DNA from: Isochrysis galbana
Taxonomy: Eukaryota > Haptophyta > Isochrysidales > Isochrysidaceae
DNA length: 64,000 nucleotides
Direction of reading: 5' to 3'
NCBI GenBank assembly: GCA_018136815.1
Contig: CM030940.1
Coordinates: 3,970,833 to 4,034,832 of the forward strand
Below, piece by piece: positions 32,571-44,675 of this stretch. The stretch's first letter is position 1. The number at the start of each line of letters is the position of its first letter. The translations under genes were made by a program, and so were the position numbers. The notes below the pieces were generated by a model. That model was not told the origin of the DNA. It saw nothing but the letters and a program-made list of their open reading frames with translations, and made no database searches.

Positions 32571-33508
32571 TGACAAGGAGGGGGCATAGAAACGTAGACG
32601 ACTTCTAAAACAAAAAGGTCGATCGCGGATGCGACAGTGCCGTGCCCTGCGGGCGCACACGCAAATCCCTACCCCGATATTATGTAGCGATTACACCAAA
32701 CAGGAGCAACGATCACACCAAATAGGAGCATGTAGTAGTATGCACGATACACACACATATGTTAGGTAGCGCGATGGGGGGGAAATACGTGCCCATACGC
32801 TCATGTTTGTCATGCGGGCGTACACATGACCATGCAACATGACATGAATGGAGAGTGAGAGCGTGAACGAGAGGGACGAGAGAACGAGAGAGAACTTACA
32901 CATAAAATTTGTTCGACCCAGTCGCACACTAGCAAAAAAGAATGTCAAGCAGCCCCTTATCAGTGGACTAGGGGAAGGCGTTGGCGTTCAGAAATGAGCC
33001 ATGCCCGCAACGCCTCTGCCATAACTTCGCTCATCTGAAGGCCCGACTGCGCATGTGGCATCAATGATCGGTCTTGCATGCGAGCACCAAGACTTTTCTT
33101 TGGCGAGATCCGTGTACGAGTCCATACCAAGACGAGGGACAGCGTCTGGAATTTTTCTGATGTAGCACCTCGGGGCTGAATGTTCAGTCGGTCCTTGACG
33201 TTCACTCTAGGTGCGCAATGAGCAACAGACAGACCGAGCTATTTGTCTTGTACGGAGAGAGGCAGGAGAAATCAAGTACGCGCGTAAACAGCCTCTGTTA
33301 ACTGAGATTGAGCGTGCCGCTTCCCTGTTTGCTGAGTAGCACGTGGTGAAAGCGCAAGCGAGTCATCCGCTCCTCATTCGCGAACAAACTCACTAACAAG
33401 ACGCATCTGTTCTTGTCGGCAAACCCTTTCCGGCGCAGCTAAAGCCAGAGCAGAATGTATGCGATGCTTGGCGTGGAGTTGCGCAAGTGAGTGTGCTCAT
33501 GGGCGGCC
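32571..33508. other. Intergenic region downstream of the acetyltransferase gene
   Basis: A minus-strand frame of 81 codons (33205-32960) has no recognisable domain. The stretch next to 33508 is 3' untranslated. Nothing else is supported. Confidence 0.4.
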
Positions 33509-36500
33509 TCAAAGATCTGACATCATCATGTCCGAGAAACAGTCGCTTTGGAGGTAGACGTCCGCTTTGGCGTCAACGCACATCGGGCAGATGAACGAGT
33601 CGTCCGAGGCGGGCATGTGAGAAGGTGGAAGGCAGCCTGGATGGAGCCAATTGTCGCAAGCATCACACGCCACCATCATAGAGCCATCATCCAGACGACC
33701 TCGCTTACACCCCGGCAGACAATAGTGTGCCGACTCGGATCCAGAGGGGTGGAGCATCTCGTGCACTAGCATCATCGTCGAGTATTGAGCGTAGCGGAGC
33801 GAGTTGAACTGCAGAGCGTGGCGCATGCAGTGGTGCAGCAGCGCCTGGCGCGAGTTTGCCACCTCATATGAGATATTGTGAGCGCGCTCGAAGGCCTCAG
33901 CCATCGTGTCAGCCTCCGCAACGGCCTCGGCACTGAGTGGAGCCAGTTTGGCCACAAGGAAATGCCCTTGCAAACGGCGCATCTGCTTTTGGACTTTATG
34001 CACTATGTCTTCAGAATTGGCACCAGCGGCGAACTTGTTGAGAGCCAAGCCCTTGAGGCGTTGGCTAGACCCAATACTGGAGAGGCGTGTCACGGATGCG
34101 GATCGCGCCATGAGTCGCTCTACACTACCAGACTCCGACGGTAGGCGAGATGCAGAGGCGGAGCGAGACAAACATTTGTTAGGACTACGTGGATCAAGCG
34201 GGACCTCAGGTCCCCGATCCGAAGCGGATCGAGAGAGCGAGACGTTCCACTGGTTCTCGCCCTTACCCGCAACGGCGGCAGCTGGAGGCCCTGGAGCATC
34301 TTCACCTTGCAGGATGGCGGGTACAGTGATCTCCCACTGGTCACCTTTAAAGAGCGGGATCTGCCGTGCGGACTTAATGTGGCGAAACTCGTCCAACATC
34401 GAGCCATATCTGCGGTGAAGGGAAGAGAGACGCGGCCCGAGCCGTCAATACAAGAGCACCCACAAGCGCGTTAGGGCTGGAGTCTATACGCCATAGCAGC
34501 GTGGCTCAAGTCCGAATGTATCCACCCATACCGAGATTCTTTGGCGGACGCACCTCTCGACTACGCCTTCAGCCTTTGACTTATCGAGGAGCTTGCAGTA
34601 CCACGAGCGTAGCTTCTCCCGCTTCATTGGTCGCCGCTCCTCGGGGGGCCTTGCGTAGAAGATGTACTCGTCTCCAGCACGAGGAGGCTCAATCCAAAGA
34701 TGGACGTGCTCGAAACCGCGCGAGCGGCATGACGAAAGATAAGCACACAGGAGCGCCCGGTAAACGGTCGACCGATGCCCGTCGGGGTTGGAACGGAAAA
34801 ATCGAACTGAGTCCACATAAGAGATGTAAACTCGGCGCGTGTTCGGCTGAGGGCACCGTGCGTCGTACTCTTGCGCATACACCATGAAGAAGGCAATGTC
34901 GTACCCCTCGACACGTTGGAAGGCCAGCAACCCCCGAGACCGATAAGGGAATTCGGACGGGTAGGCCTAAGACATGGGCGTATGGACGGGGCAGTCAGAC
35001 CGCTGACAACGTATTGATGGGACAAGGATTGATCGCAATGAGAGCATGGATAGATGGGCGGCCTAAATGCTCATTCACGCCTTAGCCTAGAGTACCGTTC
35101 TCCGGCTAGTACTATTGCGAGAGCGCGCACCTCGCCGCTTGACCACTCCCGCTGCACCATCTCCTCTTTGGCTTGCGTGCTGCTCTCGATGCTCGAGACG
35201 ACTCGAACTCGGACCGGCTCACATTCGACGCCAGCAGCGGCCAAATCTCTCGCTATGGCAGCCTGCAGCGAGGGAAAAGAGGCAGGTCGATTAAAGCCTT
35301 CGGACCAATGCCTTAACAGAAGGGCACGAGACGAGGAGTTGTGGGTGCATGAGCGCCTCTCGAAATCCCCACGAATCGCACGGCCACCGTCCCTCTGCGC
35401 ACCTCGAGCTCCCTCGACAGCTCGCATTCTGGTAGCTGCTCCGCCTCGCTTCGTGGCTGCTCAAATTTGCGCCCTTCAGCTTTCGATGCCAGGCACACAC
35501 GGCACATCCACGGCGGGGATGATGAGTCAGCGTTCTTCACACCTCCGCCCATCTGCAAGCCAGTCACCACACTAGTGACCGTGCCCGTCGGCTCAGCATT
35601 GCTTCGGATCTTCATAGCAGCGCCATCAGCATTGGTCGGCACCGACCGATGCTGATGGACGTGAGGGTTGTACAAAGCACAGACCCAGTGCTGCCATAAT
35701 TTGCACGATGAGCACTGAACCCAATTTTGCTGTTCCGAGTCCTCGGGCTCCTCTGCGGAAAGTTGCCGGCGACGCCGGACGGGCACCTGCCGGGCAAAGT
35801 GGTTGGGGTAAGCAGTGCCCAAAATACCACCGGCATTGAGTCGTTGAGGCGGAGCCTGAAATGGCCAGCTAGGTGGCATATCCGTTGCTGGCTTCGTTGC
35901 TGGCGCACCTCGACAAAGCCTGCGAGAGGCACATCCCTGGCGCCAAGTGTCACCGTTGCACTGGCGAGAGCAGAGGTAGACGGCATCCCACGTGAAGGAC
36001 CGGCGGCAGCGGCGCGGTCTTCCGCCTTTTGCCGCTGTTCTTTGTAGCACGGCGAGCACAGCTGTGCAGAGGTGATGCCGAACTGAATCGCTTCCGCCAT
36101 GTCCGCCTGACGCGTGAGGGTGGCTCGCGGCGTAAGTACAAAGCTGCAAGTGACCTGTATAGAAGATGAGGTGGCCAAAAGCTCGGCAGCGGACCTGGTA
36201 CTCCCATGAGGATCTCATCGGGTGCTGCAACGCCCGCCCGCACATATCACAGTCTGCAGGAGGTCGCTGCATTAGAAGTGCGTGCTTTCGACATCCGTAG
36301 AAGCTGCAGCGCAAGCGCATGGCGGACGACACCACGCCCTTAATCGTGCGAGAGGCAGCAGGGGGTGCAGCCGTGGCAGTCATGGTGGAGAGTATGCTCG
36401 TGTCGCCCGCGCTTGGTCCTCCACTGGCGGCCTTGGTGAGCTCCATTGCAGCCGCAAGCAATGGGTCGCGCTGCAACCTGATCGTGTAGTGCCCTGTCGT

Positions 36501-39285
36501 CGCCGATCGTCCCAGGACTTCTCCGACCTCCCAACTGCAGCCGTCCTCGCCAAGCACCTCAACCGGGCAGCCAGGCACCATCTCTAGGTTGGGCGTGTCA
36601 AATGGCTCTAATGTTGTGTCCAGGACGACCAAGGCCCCGTCTGTTGCGGGATCGAGCGGACGCACAAGCCTCTCGCCCTTATTGAGGATGGCCACCCATC
36701 GAGAAGGGCATGTCTGCATCGCGAGGCTCAGAGCTGCTGGTGCATTTGGCGGGACCTCAGCCCGGAGCAATATTTTGTCTTCATCATGCCTGAGTACACG
36801 TGCCGCTACCCACACAGGGGCGCTCGCAGGCATGGGGATCTCGCTCCCCATAACCTCTCGCGTCCGAACTGCCACCCGCTCGAGCTGTCGTAAATCTGCT
36901 GAGCCATCGCGCCACGCAGACTGGCCGTTGCGTGCTGTCTTCCCGGGAGAACCCATCGGCTCCGCGGAACCCCCCTTGCGCCGCTTGCGCTGCGGGTTGG
37001 AGCCAGAGGGAGACTTGTCTTGGATACGTCTGGCCTTGGACACCAGACTGTCGTTGGCCGAGGCCACAGGTGGGAATGCAGCGGGGATATTGTTGCTGTT
37101 GAACGGCGCGTCTAGACTGCCGCCCTCTGGAGCGGCAACCTCGGCGAGCGAAGCATCAAAAATACGGTCGATCGAGAGCGAACCGCTCAATCCAAGCGTT
37201 CCCCATTCTCCACTCAGCCCACCGCCTGAGCCGAACTCTCCGCCAACACTACGGCTCCCCAGGCATGAGCTCTGGTCGCCAAGGCCTCCACCTCCAAGAG
37301 GAGCCAATCCGCTCATTCCGACGGGAGCTGGCGTTTTGCCCGTCCGCCGACGCTCGTTGCTGACCGCAGCTGCCGCTGAAGGTGCAGCATCCGGGCCAAC
37401 TTTCGAGATGAGAGGGTTGGAGGCAACAGGTGCCATTGCAGGGACTCCCCCAAGGCACGATGCGATGTCACTCAAATCTCCATCGAGCGCATCAAGATCT
37501 TGGCTCATGAGCCCCAGGTCGCGGCTCGTCAGCGTCATGTCGCGGCTTGTCAGCCGAAGATCTCGGCTGTCGAGGCCAAGATCTCGGCTCAAGCCGCTGT
37601 CTCTGCCAAGCCCAGCCCCCAGATCTCGGCAAAACGGATTCAATGGGCTCGAGCTGTTGTTCCCGCCCAACCTCTCAAGCACCTCAAGCGAATGCAAGCC
37701 ACCGCCGCTACTGCCGCCATTGATCCCCCCTAGGTGACTTCCCACCCTGGTCCCAAGCCATCCACCTAATCCACCACTCACACGGGTACCAAGACTGTCG
37801 CCCAATCCCCCACGCAAGTTGCTGTTTAGACCCGTCATTCCATTCCCCAACCCCCCCGTCAGCCTTGAGCCGAGCACACCGCCCAATCCCAAGCTGTCGG
37901 CCCCAAGAGATCCTAGCATCGAGGCGCCAGGAGCGCCGCTAAGGCTATCGGTCAACCCCAAGCCTCCGAGCACACTACTCCCGGGTTCAGCTGCTTGGCT
38001 GCCCAGAGCTGCGGCTCGTAGGGTGACCTCTTGTTGCTTGGCGACAGCCTTGCATAATTTGTGCTGATACACGGCCCAAATCTTGCAGTGAGGACATTGT
38101 GGGTCGTCGCATTCGTTGGTATGGGGCACCAGAGCGTGGAGCTTTCTTCTCATCGCCGCGCATTGCGGGAAAGAGCACAACGGCTCCATGCAGCTGAAGA
38201 CATGTGAGAGCAGAGCTTTTCGCCGTTCACGACGCTCTGGTGTCTCAGTGCCCACACCGCTGTTGCCCCCGGGCACCAATATTGGCAACGAGAAAGACGA
38301 TGAAGCTCCTGCTGGCGCTGTGTTGGAGGATAAGATACTATCAATCACTGACGTTGAACTGTGACCTGACAGTCCATCCCTCATTCCTCCAGCCACCGCA
38401 GGGCCTCCCATGGATAAGGGAGCCCCAATCGCTGCAAGAGCTCCGGCGCCCGTGAGCCATGTGGCGCCTGAAGCTCGGCAAATCTGGCAAAGGACGCACG
38501 TAGTCTCCCGACACATGGTCGCGTGATGTCGAAGTTTGTGCAGCTTAGACTTCATGGCCGCACAGTCAGGTTGAGAACAGGCTGAGTCGGTGCAGGTCGC
38601 TGCATGTGCTAAAGCCATGCTCAGCACTTGTACGTCAGTTTCACTCATCCCAAGTGGCAGAGCTGCGCCATGCGGCCCCATCGATGTGGAGGCGGCGGGA
38701 GCCCCATCAGAAGCATCTCGCGGGCTATCGGCGCCGGAGCCACCGCCCCCATTCAGTAGCCACGCAGTTGTTGGGGAAGAGCTGCGAGCAGCCACAGCGG
38801 CAGCGGCAGCACCATCCCACGAAAGGAGGTGGAGGATGGCAGCGTTGACCACATCTCTACCCGCAATCTCGCACAGCTGCCGCTGGACCTGAGAAGGGAT
38901 AGACCAAGACTATTCTGAGCCGTATGGCACACCCCACCGCTCACATACACACGCCGCAGCAAACTCGGCGCTGTTGAGGCCAAGGCAGGAAAGGAGTGCA
39001 GGATGGACCAGCCGAGCCGTGCTGGCGCCCGCCCCTTGGCCGAGGCTTGCCTACGGACGGCAATGCCTGCCGCGCTTTGAGCAACGCGTTTCAGCCGATC
39101 TTCTCCATCAATCACCTCCCCGCCCGTCTCCGCCTCCACCCAGCTAGCACAGCACTCACCTCAGACTTGTTGTTGTGAAGCTTGAGGTTTGCGAGTTGCT
39201 CGTGCTTCTCCTCGGGCGTGCGCTTCCTGAGCTCCTCGATGAGGGCGGGGAAAGAGAGAGAGGCGTGCTGCGAGGTCTTACTCAT
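33509..39285 (-). CDS. p300/CBP-type histone acetyltransferase (HAC-like)
   Basis: This is a transcriptional coactivator that acetylates histones using acetyl-CoA. Seven exons (39285-39160, 38888-36195, 36154-35909, 35855-35403, 35262-35131, 34966-34554, 34409-33509) close in phase to about 1654 residues; the short intron at 35908-35856 is the least certain. Two TAZ-like Cys/His domains lie near residues 130-180 and 265-310 (CSQPDCAAMKSKLHKLRHH; CSFPQCAAMRRKLHALVPH). A Gly/Leu/Ser-rich region with repeated SRDL units follows. Next come a PHD-like finger (WVQCSSCKLWQHWVCALYNP) and the HAT core (YPSEFPYRSRGLLAFQRVEG, YISYVDSVRFF, RALLCAYLSSCRSRGF, WSTM-like YAQYSTMMLV). A second PHD finger (CDACDNWLHPGC) closes the protein. 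No bromodomain is seen, as in plant HAC proteins. Both TAZ-like domains sit N-terminal of the HAT, whereas animal CBP has one on each side. Confidence 0.9.
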
Positions 39286-39892
39286 CAGCCTGCCTGATGC
39301 CGGCCGACCACACCGCGCACAAGCCCCGCAAGAGGCGGAACAAGGGGTCTATTCCCCCCACCCCACCTCTCCTTCCCGCCGGCGCCAGTCCCGTCCAAGA
39401 TCTCGCGTCTCGAGCTTGGTGGTCCCAGCTAACAGCTAAGATTAGAATAGTCTTACCGGTCAAAAACGGTCCTCGCCGCCTCAGGTACCTTGTGCCGTCC
39501 TACGCGCCGACGGCGAGTCGCGACCACCTATTTACCTTATTTTCGGTGTCCGACACCCACCCCCCTGCTTTGCATTTACCCGTTACCCGTCCTTCATCGA
39601 CTAAGTTCATAACTTGGTCACGTAGATCTAGATGCTAGATGCTAGATGCTAGATGCTAGATCTAGATGCTAGATGTGAAAAACACAAAAGAGTGTGGGCG
39701 AGGGGTGAGGGGTGAGGGGTGAGGGGTGAGTAGGGCGGTCAAACAGGGGCTGTTCAACTATTAGCTATTAGTGAGGGCTGGGCTGCATTTTTGACCGTGG
39801 CGCGATGACCAATAAAAAATCTCCAGGGGGGGCCACCTGCCATCTTAAGATGCCATCTTCCACCTTCCACCTGCCACTAGCCACTAGTAGTG
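39286..39892. repeat. Intergenic region with short tandem repeats and a dispersed repeat
   Basis: Bases about 39628-39672 repeat ATGCTAGAT-type units, and 39698-39730 repeat GAGGGGTG. Bases 39778-39842 (TTTTTGACCGTGGCGCGATG, AATAAAAA, GGGGGGCCACCTGCC) match 51912-51986. A direct word CCACTAGCCACTA ends at 39886, six bases before the inverted-repeat element that follows. Confidence 0.55.
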
Positions 39893-42800
39893 TAGCCCGG
39901 TCACTCACTCTTTTTAACCACTATTTCCCACCTCCCCTGGGTGTCCAAGGATTCCTTAGGGTCCCCCCCTACCTGCCCCGCCAACTCCCTCCCCCTCCGA
40001 ACCACCCCCTCCCACCCCACGAAGGGCAATGGCGTCGGTGAGGGACCCCCCTCCCTTCCCCCGCGCGTGGCGGGCTATTTTGGGAGATTCAGGCGGGCGC
40101 TCACGGGAGGGAATCAGAGTAGTGAATGTAGGGCGCATCACTCTAAAAAACGCGGAGCTTCCGCGACGTCCGATCGCCCGCGATCGGCCGAAGAATGGCC
40201 TGGAGGTGGTGGCCATGCAGAGCCCAGAGCTCTCGCGAGCAGGGTGGGGGGTCACTAGTAGGTCGCACGCTGGTTCTTGAGGGTCGCACACACTCGCACT
40301 AACCCATCCTGGCCCCTCGCACCGCAGGAATGCCTCGATTCGATCCGGCCCGACGCCCAGGGCCATGGCCCCTATTGACGTCGACCAGCGCTCGATTGGA
40401 CGCCTGGAGGTGCAGCTCTTCAAGTGGCCGTGCGGCGCGACGGGCCGGTCGCGACCCGGCTGTTCCGGGCCTGCCTGTAGCCCCCAAAGCCTCCTGGCCC
40501 GGCCCCACGCGTTCGCGCCCAGCGTTGATTCGAAATCTTGAGAGCTGGTGTGTGTCGTGTTCACGTCTCACCTCCGCCTTCACCGCAAAGGCGTGCGCCG
40601 AGGCCGTTAGGTACATGAATTTGGCTCCTGGGGCGGAACCATTTCATGTGAAGTGTGTTAACTTGCCAAATGCAAGCTGAGGGGTAAGGAAGTGCCAGCG
40701 GCAAGCGCAGTCGCGTTCGAAAGTTGGGCACTCGGGCCCGTTCGGCCCGTAGCCCTGGTCTTGTTTTCGGTGTTGCACAGGGCCAACTTCGACGCGATGT
40801 GCGCGGGCGGCGGCGGCGATTGGCGTAGCTATAAGGGTGGCATCTTTCCAATTGATGCCTTTTGTGTCATTCTATCTTAGTGGATGACCGAGAAATCGCC
40901 GGCAGCGCGCCCGGTAGCGGTCGAAAGTTGGACACTCGGCCCATTCGGCCGGGTGACGTTCGCGTAGTCGTCGGCGCCACACACGGCCGACTACTTCGCG
41001 ATGCGCGCGGGCGGCGGCGGCGATTGGCGTGGCTGCTCGGGCGGCATATTCGGATATGGTGCCTGGTATGGGATTCTATCGTAGTGGATGACCGAGGAAG
41101 CGCCGGCAGCGCGCCCGGTAGCGGTCGAAACTTGGGCACTCGGCCCGTACGGCCGGGTGACGTTGGCGTAGTCGTCGGCGCCACACACGGCCGACTATTT
41201 CGCGATGCGCGCGGGCGGCGGCGGCGATTGGCGTGGCTGCTCGGGCGGCATATTCGGATATGGTGCCTGGTATGGGATTCTATCGTAGTGGATGACCGAG
41301 GAAGCGCCGGCAGCGCGCCCGGTAGCGGTCGAAACTTGGGCACTCGGCCCGTTCGGCCAGGTGACGTTGGCGTAGTCGTCGGCGCCACGCACGGCCGACT
41401 ATTTCGCGATGCGCGCGGGCGGCGGCGGCGATTGGCGTGGCTGCTCGGGCGGCATATTCGAATATGGTGCCTGGTAGGGCATTCTATCGTAGTGGATGAC
41501 CGAGAAAGCGCCGGCAGCGCGCCCGGTAGCGGTCGAGAGTTGGACACTCGGCCCGTTGAGCCGGGTGACGTTCGCGTAGTCGTCGGCGCCACACACGGCC
41601 GTCTATTTCGCGATGCGCGAGGGCGGCGGCGGCGATTGGCGTGGCTGCTCGGGCGGCATATTCGGATATGGTGCCTGGTATGGGATTCTATCGTAGTGGA
41701 TGACCGAGAAAGCGCCGGCAGCGCGCCCGGTAGCGGTCGAAAGTTGGACACTCGGCCCATTCGGCCGGGTGACGTTGGCGTAGTCGTCGGCGCCACACAC
41801 GGCCGACTATTTCGCGATGCGCGCGGGCGGCGGCGGCGATTGGCGTGGCTGCTCGGGCGGCATATTCGCATATGGTGCCTGGTATGGGATTCTATCGTAG
41901 TGGATGACCGAGAAAGCGCCGGCAGCGCGCCCGGTAGCGGTCGAAACTTGGGCACTCGGCCCGTTCGGCCAGGTGACGTTGGCGTAGTCGTCGGCGCCAC
42001 GCACGGCCGACTATTTCGCGATGCGCGCGGGCGGCGGCGGCGATTGGCGTGGCTGCTCGGGCGGCATATTCGAATATGGTGCCTGGTAGGGCATTCTATC
42101 GTAGTGGATGACCGAGAAAGCGCCGGCAGCGCGCCCGGTAGCGGTCGAGAGTTGGACACTCGGCCCGTTGAGCCGGGTGACGTTCGCGTAGTCGTCGGCG
42201 CCACACACGGCCGTCTATTTCGCGATGCGCGAGGGCGGCGGCGGCGATTGGCGTGGCTGCTCGGGCGGCATATTCGGATATGGTGCCTGGTATGGGATTC
42301 TATCGTAGTGGATGACCGAGAAAGCGCCGGCAGCGCGCCCGGTAGCGGTCGAAAGTTGGACACTCGGCCCATTCGGCCGGGTGACGTTCGCGTAGTCGTC
42401 GGCGCCACGCACGGCCGACTATTTCGCGATGCGCGCGGGCGGCGGCGGCGATTGGCGTGGCTGCTCGGGCGGCATATTCGGATATGGTGCCTGGTAGGGC
42501 ATTCTATCGTAGTGGATGACCGAGAAAGCGCCGGCAGCGCGCTCGGTAGAGGTGGGAAGTTGGGTGTTCGAACGCATCTCGGTACGTTACCGTTTAGGCG
42601 GTTTTTTCGCCAATGCCGATATTCGACAAGATGTGCGAGGCTGGAGAGGGCAATTGGCTCGGCCACTAGAGCAGCATATCTTGATTTAACGTTTTCTGCT
42701 GTCCTAGTTGAAATGGATGAAAGAAAAGACCATGCCGTCCGCCCGGTCGCGGTGCCAAATTAGCCGCTCTAGCCCTCGGTGACTAGTGGTTCACGTAAGC

Positions 42801-43163
42801 GTCTTGAGTTTTGTGATACTTTCGTACACATTGAAGTGAAAAATTATGAGTTTGACTTAGGGTCCAGTGTGCAAAGAACCACCCCTTGTAGACCCAGTGA
42901 GTTGGCGTCAAAATTTTCCTCGTCATTCCATGTTTGTGCCTCGCATGAAGGGCCTCACTAAAAATATACCGGAGGGGGCCCGACTGTATTTCGCGCACCG
43001 TCTTCGAAGGCCTGAAATTCGGCATTTTTCGAAAATTTCGCCGGGGAACCCCCAATTTTTTTTGCTGATCCATCCTACCGGAACCTATAGGGAGCTTATT
43101 TAGCCCTTCATTTACCCATAATTGCTGGTGCCCTCCGCACCCCCATAGTGAGTGACCGGGCTA
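39893..43163. mobile_element. Putative TIR element carrying a satellite array
   Basis: A perfect 17-bp inverted repeat bounds the region (TAGCCCGGTCACTCACT at 39893-39909; its complement at 43147-43163). The word CCACTAGCCACTA occurs on both sides (39874-39886 and 43164-43176), possibly an imperfect target duplication. Inside are a 5' region without a recognisable gene, the 204-bp satellite, and a 3' region (42566-43163). The 3' region is duplicated in the sibling element at 43766-44394. No transposase is present, so any movement would be in trans. Confidence 0.5.
40795..42540 (+). repeat. 204-bp satellite array, about nine units
   Basis: The block CGATGCGCGCGGGCGGCGGC recurs at exact 204-base steps (40999, 41203, 41407, 41611, 41815, 42019, 42223, 42427), with a diverged first unit at 40795 and a decaying last one after 42520. 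Units fall into types by the words CATTCGGCC, GTTCGGCCAG and GTTGAGCC. The three-unit block at 41285-41896 is repeated at 41897-42508 with almost no change, a 612-bp higher-order repeat. Because 204 is divisible by three, frames stay open through the array: 633 codons on plus and 599 on minus. I do not regard either as an established protein. Confidence 0.92.
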
Positions 43164-43473
43164 CCACTAGCCACTACGAAAATCTTCGCCAAGCCGAACT
43201 GGAAATGGAAATGGTGCGATTCGCCTCAGGTCTAGGGCGGTCAAACAGTGTTTTTTAATAAGGGGTGAAAAATGACCATCTCAGAATTGAGATTGAGAAT
43301 TGAGGAAATTTGAGGATTTTTCACGGTAGCGGTAGAAAGTTGAAAGTTCCCAATACATCCAACTAGCACATATCCGGGGCCCATTAGGACGGTGTGTACC
43401 TGGCAGGTACCTGGGTGATTGCAACTCATCACACACGTGCCCCGTTACAAATACTTTATATTATATTGCACAA
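43164..43473. repeat. Spacer with a dispersed repeat inverted at 52.4 kb
   Basis: Bases about 43226-43325 (GGGCGGTCAAACAG, AATGACCATCTCAGAATTGA, GGAAATTTGAGGATTTTTC) appear as the reverse complement at about 52370-52450. The stretch ends in CACACGTGCCCC, resembling the upstream modules, just before the next hairpin. Confidence 0.55.
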
Positions 43474-44394
43474 CTATCAGTAAACTGATAGGGTCATGGA
43501 GCGCGCGCCGCCTCCCGCCCTCGCTGCCGCCGCCCTCGCCGCCATGGACGAAGCGTTCATGGACACTCCACTGTCGCCGAAGCGACCGCGCCAAGACGAC
43601 CCGCCCGACCAGGTGGGCGCAGGAGCCAGCGGGCCGCGCCCGCGCACCGGCGCGATGCGCGCGGGCGGCGGCGGCGATTGGCGTGGCTGCTAGGGCTGCA
43701 TATTTGGATATGGTGCCTTATGGGGCCTCCTATTCCAGTGGCAGACCGAAAAAGCGCCGGCAGCGCGCTCGGTAGCGGTGGGAAGTTGTGGGTACTCGAG
43801 CGCATCTCGGTACGTTAACGTTGACGCGGTTTCTGCGCCAATGCCGATATTCGACAAGATGTGCGAGGCTGGAGAGGGCAATTCGCTCGGCAACTAGGGC
43901 AGCATATCTTGATCAGTCGTTTTGTGCTGTCACTAGTTGAAATGGATAAGAAAAAGACCATGCCGTCCGCCCGGTCACGGTGCCAAATTAGCCGCTCTAG
44001 CCCTCGGTGACTAGTGGTTCACGTAAACGTCTTGAGTTATGTGATACTTTTGTACACATTGAAGTGCAAAATTACGAGTTTGACTTATGGTCCAGTGTGC
44101 ATAGAACCACGCCTTGTGGACTTAGTGAGTTGGCGTCACAAGCTTCCTCGCTATTCGATATGTGTGCCTCGCATGAAGGGCCTCACTAAAAAATATACCG
44201 GAGGGGGCCCGATTGTATTTCGCGCACCGTCTTCGAAGGCCTGAAATTCGGTATTTATTCGAAAATTTCGCCGGAGAACCCCCCAATTTTTTTTCTGATC
44301 CATCCTACCGGAACTCATAGGGAGCTTATTTAGCCCTTTATTTACCCATTGCAGCTGGTGCCCTCCGCACCCCCATAGTGAGTGACCGGGCTAA
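43474..44394 (+). mobile_element. Sibling element: hairpin, type A leader, single satellite unit
   Basis: The hairpin CTATCAG/TAAA/CTGATAG (43474-43491) precedes an ATG at 43496. The leader frame of 65 codons (MERAPPPALAAAALAAMDEA...SPKRPRQDD) runs straight into one copy of the 204-bp unit (43653) and stops. The rest (43766-44394) matches the 3' region of the satellite element at 42566-43163, ending in the same 17-bp word AGTGAGTGACCGGGCTA. It shows what the family looked like before the satellite expanded. Confidence 0.65.
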
Positions 44395-44605
44395 GGTCAC
44401 CTGAGCCGAACGCCCCGGATACCAAAGCGACAAAGGAATGAAGGGTGGAAGGGGAGGAGGTGGAGGAAAGGGAAGTTAAGGGCGATGCCAGTAGAGATAG
44501 GGAAGTACCCTAGTCTAGTAGGTGTGTAGCCCAGAATCTTCAGATGTTTTTTTCTTCAGTGCCACGTGTGAGGCGAGAATATTAAAAGGTTTTTTAGTAT
44601 ATCAT
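44395..44605 (+). repeat. LINE 3' tail fused to an upstream module
   Basis: GCCGAACGCCCCGGATACCA and GACAAAGGAATGAAGGG are the LINE 3'-UTR motifs. The tail ends in GTGTGTAGCCCAGAATCTTC and a T run (about 44552). Directly after comes GCCACGTGTGAGGCGAGAAT and ATTAAAAGGTTTTTT, an upstream module in minus orientation. Confidence 0.6.
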
Positions 44606-44675
44606 TGCAATACGATAACCGCTATGCAATGTGGGCAAATGTAAGCAATCTATGTGGTGAATGGCCAACCACACA

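Noticed and set aside
36589-37737. 382-codon plus-strand frame
   Set aside because: It is antisense to the Gly/Leu/Ser-rich linker of the p300/CBP gene.
40795-42540. CRISPR-like array
   Set aside because: Units are 204 bases and repeated along their whole length; there are no unique spacers, no cas genes, and the genome is eukaryotic.
40862-42763. 633-codon frame as a real tandem-repeat protein
   Set aside because: The minus strand is equally open; openness follows from a stop-free unit whose length is a multiple of three. No start context or conserved domain.
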